39,215 nt of DNA, taken from contig NZ_BMKR01000052.1 in NCBI RefSeq assembly GCF_014644435.1, forward strand, positions 1 to 39,215, read 5' to 3'. A program made the position numbers and the translations under genes. How positions within the stretch are numbered: position 1 is the stretch's first letter; every line of letters starts with the position of its first letter. Positions 39,158 through 39,215 of this stretch are shown here, one piece after another. The notes beneath the pieces were generated by a model. It searched no databases. It was given only the letters and a program-made list of their open reading frames with translations, and was not told the DNA's origin. Origin of the DNA: Paenibacillus albidus (GTDB lineage Bacteria > Bacillota > Bacilli > Paenibacillales > Paenibacillaceae).

Positions 39158-39215
39158 TTGACACTCCCACAGCTAAAGCAGTGGGATTCTTGGGTGATTA
39201 AGTCGAAGTGCATTT
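39158..39215 (-). mobile_element. End of an IS200/IS605-type element cut by the window edge
   Basis: CTCCCACAGCTAAAGCAGTGGG with flanking GACA and TTCTTGGG is the imperfect hairpin typical of IS200/IS605 right ends that follow tnpB (on the minus strand: AAGAATCCCACTGCTTTAGC, then TGTGGGAGTGTCAA). The tnpB gene, if present, would lie beyond 39215 and read leftwards. The element would end near 39158, only 15 nt before the DUF2207 start codon. Confidence 0.55.

Overview
The window is a stretch of Gram-positive, spore-former chromosome, most probably Paenibacillus. The evidence is a cortex morphogenetic protein CmpA, a DUF2621 protein, a BdbD-type thiol oxidoreductase, two secreted proteins with copper-amine-oxidase N-terminal domains, YrpD- and DUF2207-type proteins, purine-rich ribosome binding sites, and tRNA genes partly lacking an encoded CCA. 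Housekeeping genes are near 50 % GC. Several islands are clearly AT-richer: about 3.8-5.5 kb, 11.4-15.2 kb and 31.3-33.0 kb.

Layout. 1-3.4 kb: nucleoside phosphorylase ppnP and transketolase tkt on the minus strand, then a plus-strand permuted papain-like protein. 3.4-5.1 kb: a graveyard made of an Ig-like C-terminal fragment fused to the start of a group II intron reverse transcriptase, the intron's 5' RNA domains, and the N-terminus of an IS110-type transposase. 5.1-7.1 kb: a small secreted protein and a decayed two-gene remnant resembling a Tad/Flp pilus assembly operon (SAF-domain CpaB-like, then a P-loop CpaE-like gene). 7.1-10.8 kb: purU, nfo, a DUF2621 protein and a TIGR01777 epimerase. 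10.8-11.4 kb: broken FHA and metallo-beta-lactamase pieces. 11.4-16.8 kb: minus-strand secreted or membrane proteins (BdbD-like, WG-repeat, YrpD-like, copper-amine-oxidase-N, DCC oxidoreductase). 16.8-19.7 kb: a small Cys-rich protein, a TetR/hydrolase operon and a glutathione peroxidase. 19.8-23.4 kb: tRNA genes Leu-GAG (two identical copies), Glu, Ser and Asn. A divergent XRE/HTH regulator pair and a PAS/zinc-ribbon protein lie between the two Leu copies, and alanine dehydrogenase lies between Glu and Ser. 23.5-31 kb: mostly small Paenibacillus-type hypotheticals, plus a pentapeptide protein, SprT, CmpA, a lipoprotein, DinB, a CGNR zinc finger and an Asp/Glu racemase-like protein. 31-35 kb: an accessory segment with a secreted protein split by an in-frame stop, a membrane-anchored protein, and an ECF sigma/anti-sigma pair. 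It is bracketed by two isolated type I-C-like CRISPR repeats and contains a duplicated terminator-like element. 35-39.2 kb: a ribosomal-protection-type GTPase and a DUF2207 lipoprotein. The right edge cuts into the end of an IS200/IS605-type element.

How the genes relate. No single intact multi-gene pathway spans the window. The coherent units are: the TetR regulator overlapping the hydrolase it probably controls; the sigma factor with its membrane anti-sigma; the divergent XRE/HTH pair sharing a palindromic operator; the two-gene operon 24369-23498; and the tRNA clusters with their terminators. The most unusual material is in the scars (3.5-4.9, 5.9-6.5, 10.8-11.4 and 31-35 kb), which record mobile-element insertion, deletion and gene decay. 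I did not find an intact new defence or mobile system. The best candidates for follow-up are the CRISPR-repeat-flanked segment, the tRNA-flanked regulator pocket and the intron/IS/Ig chimera.
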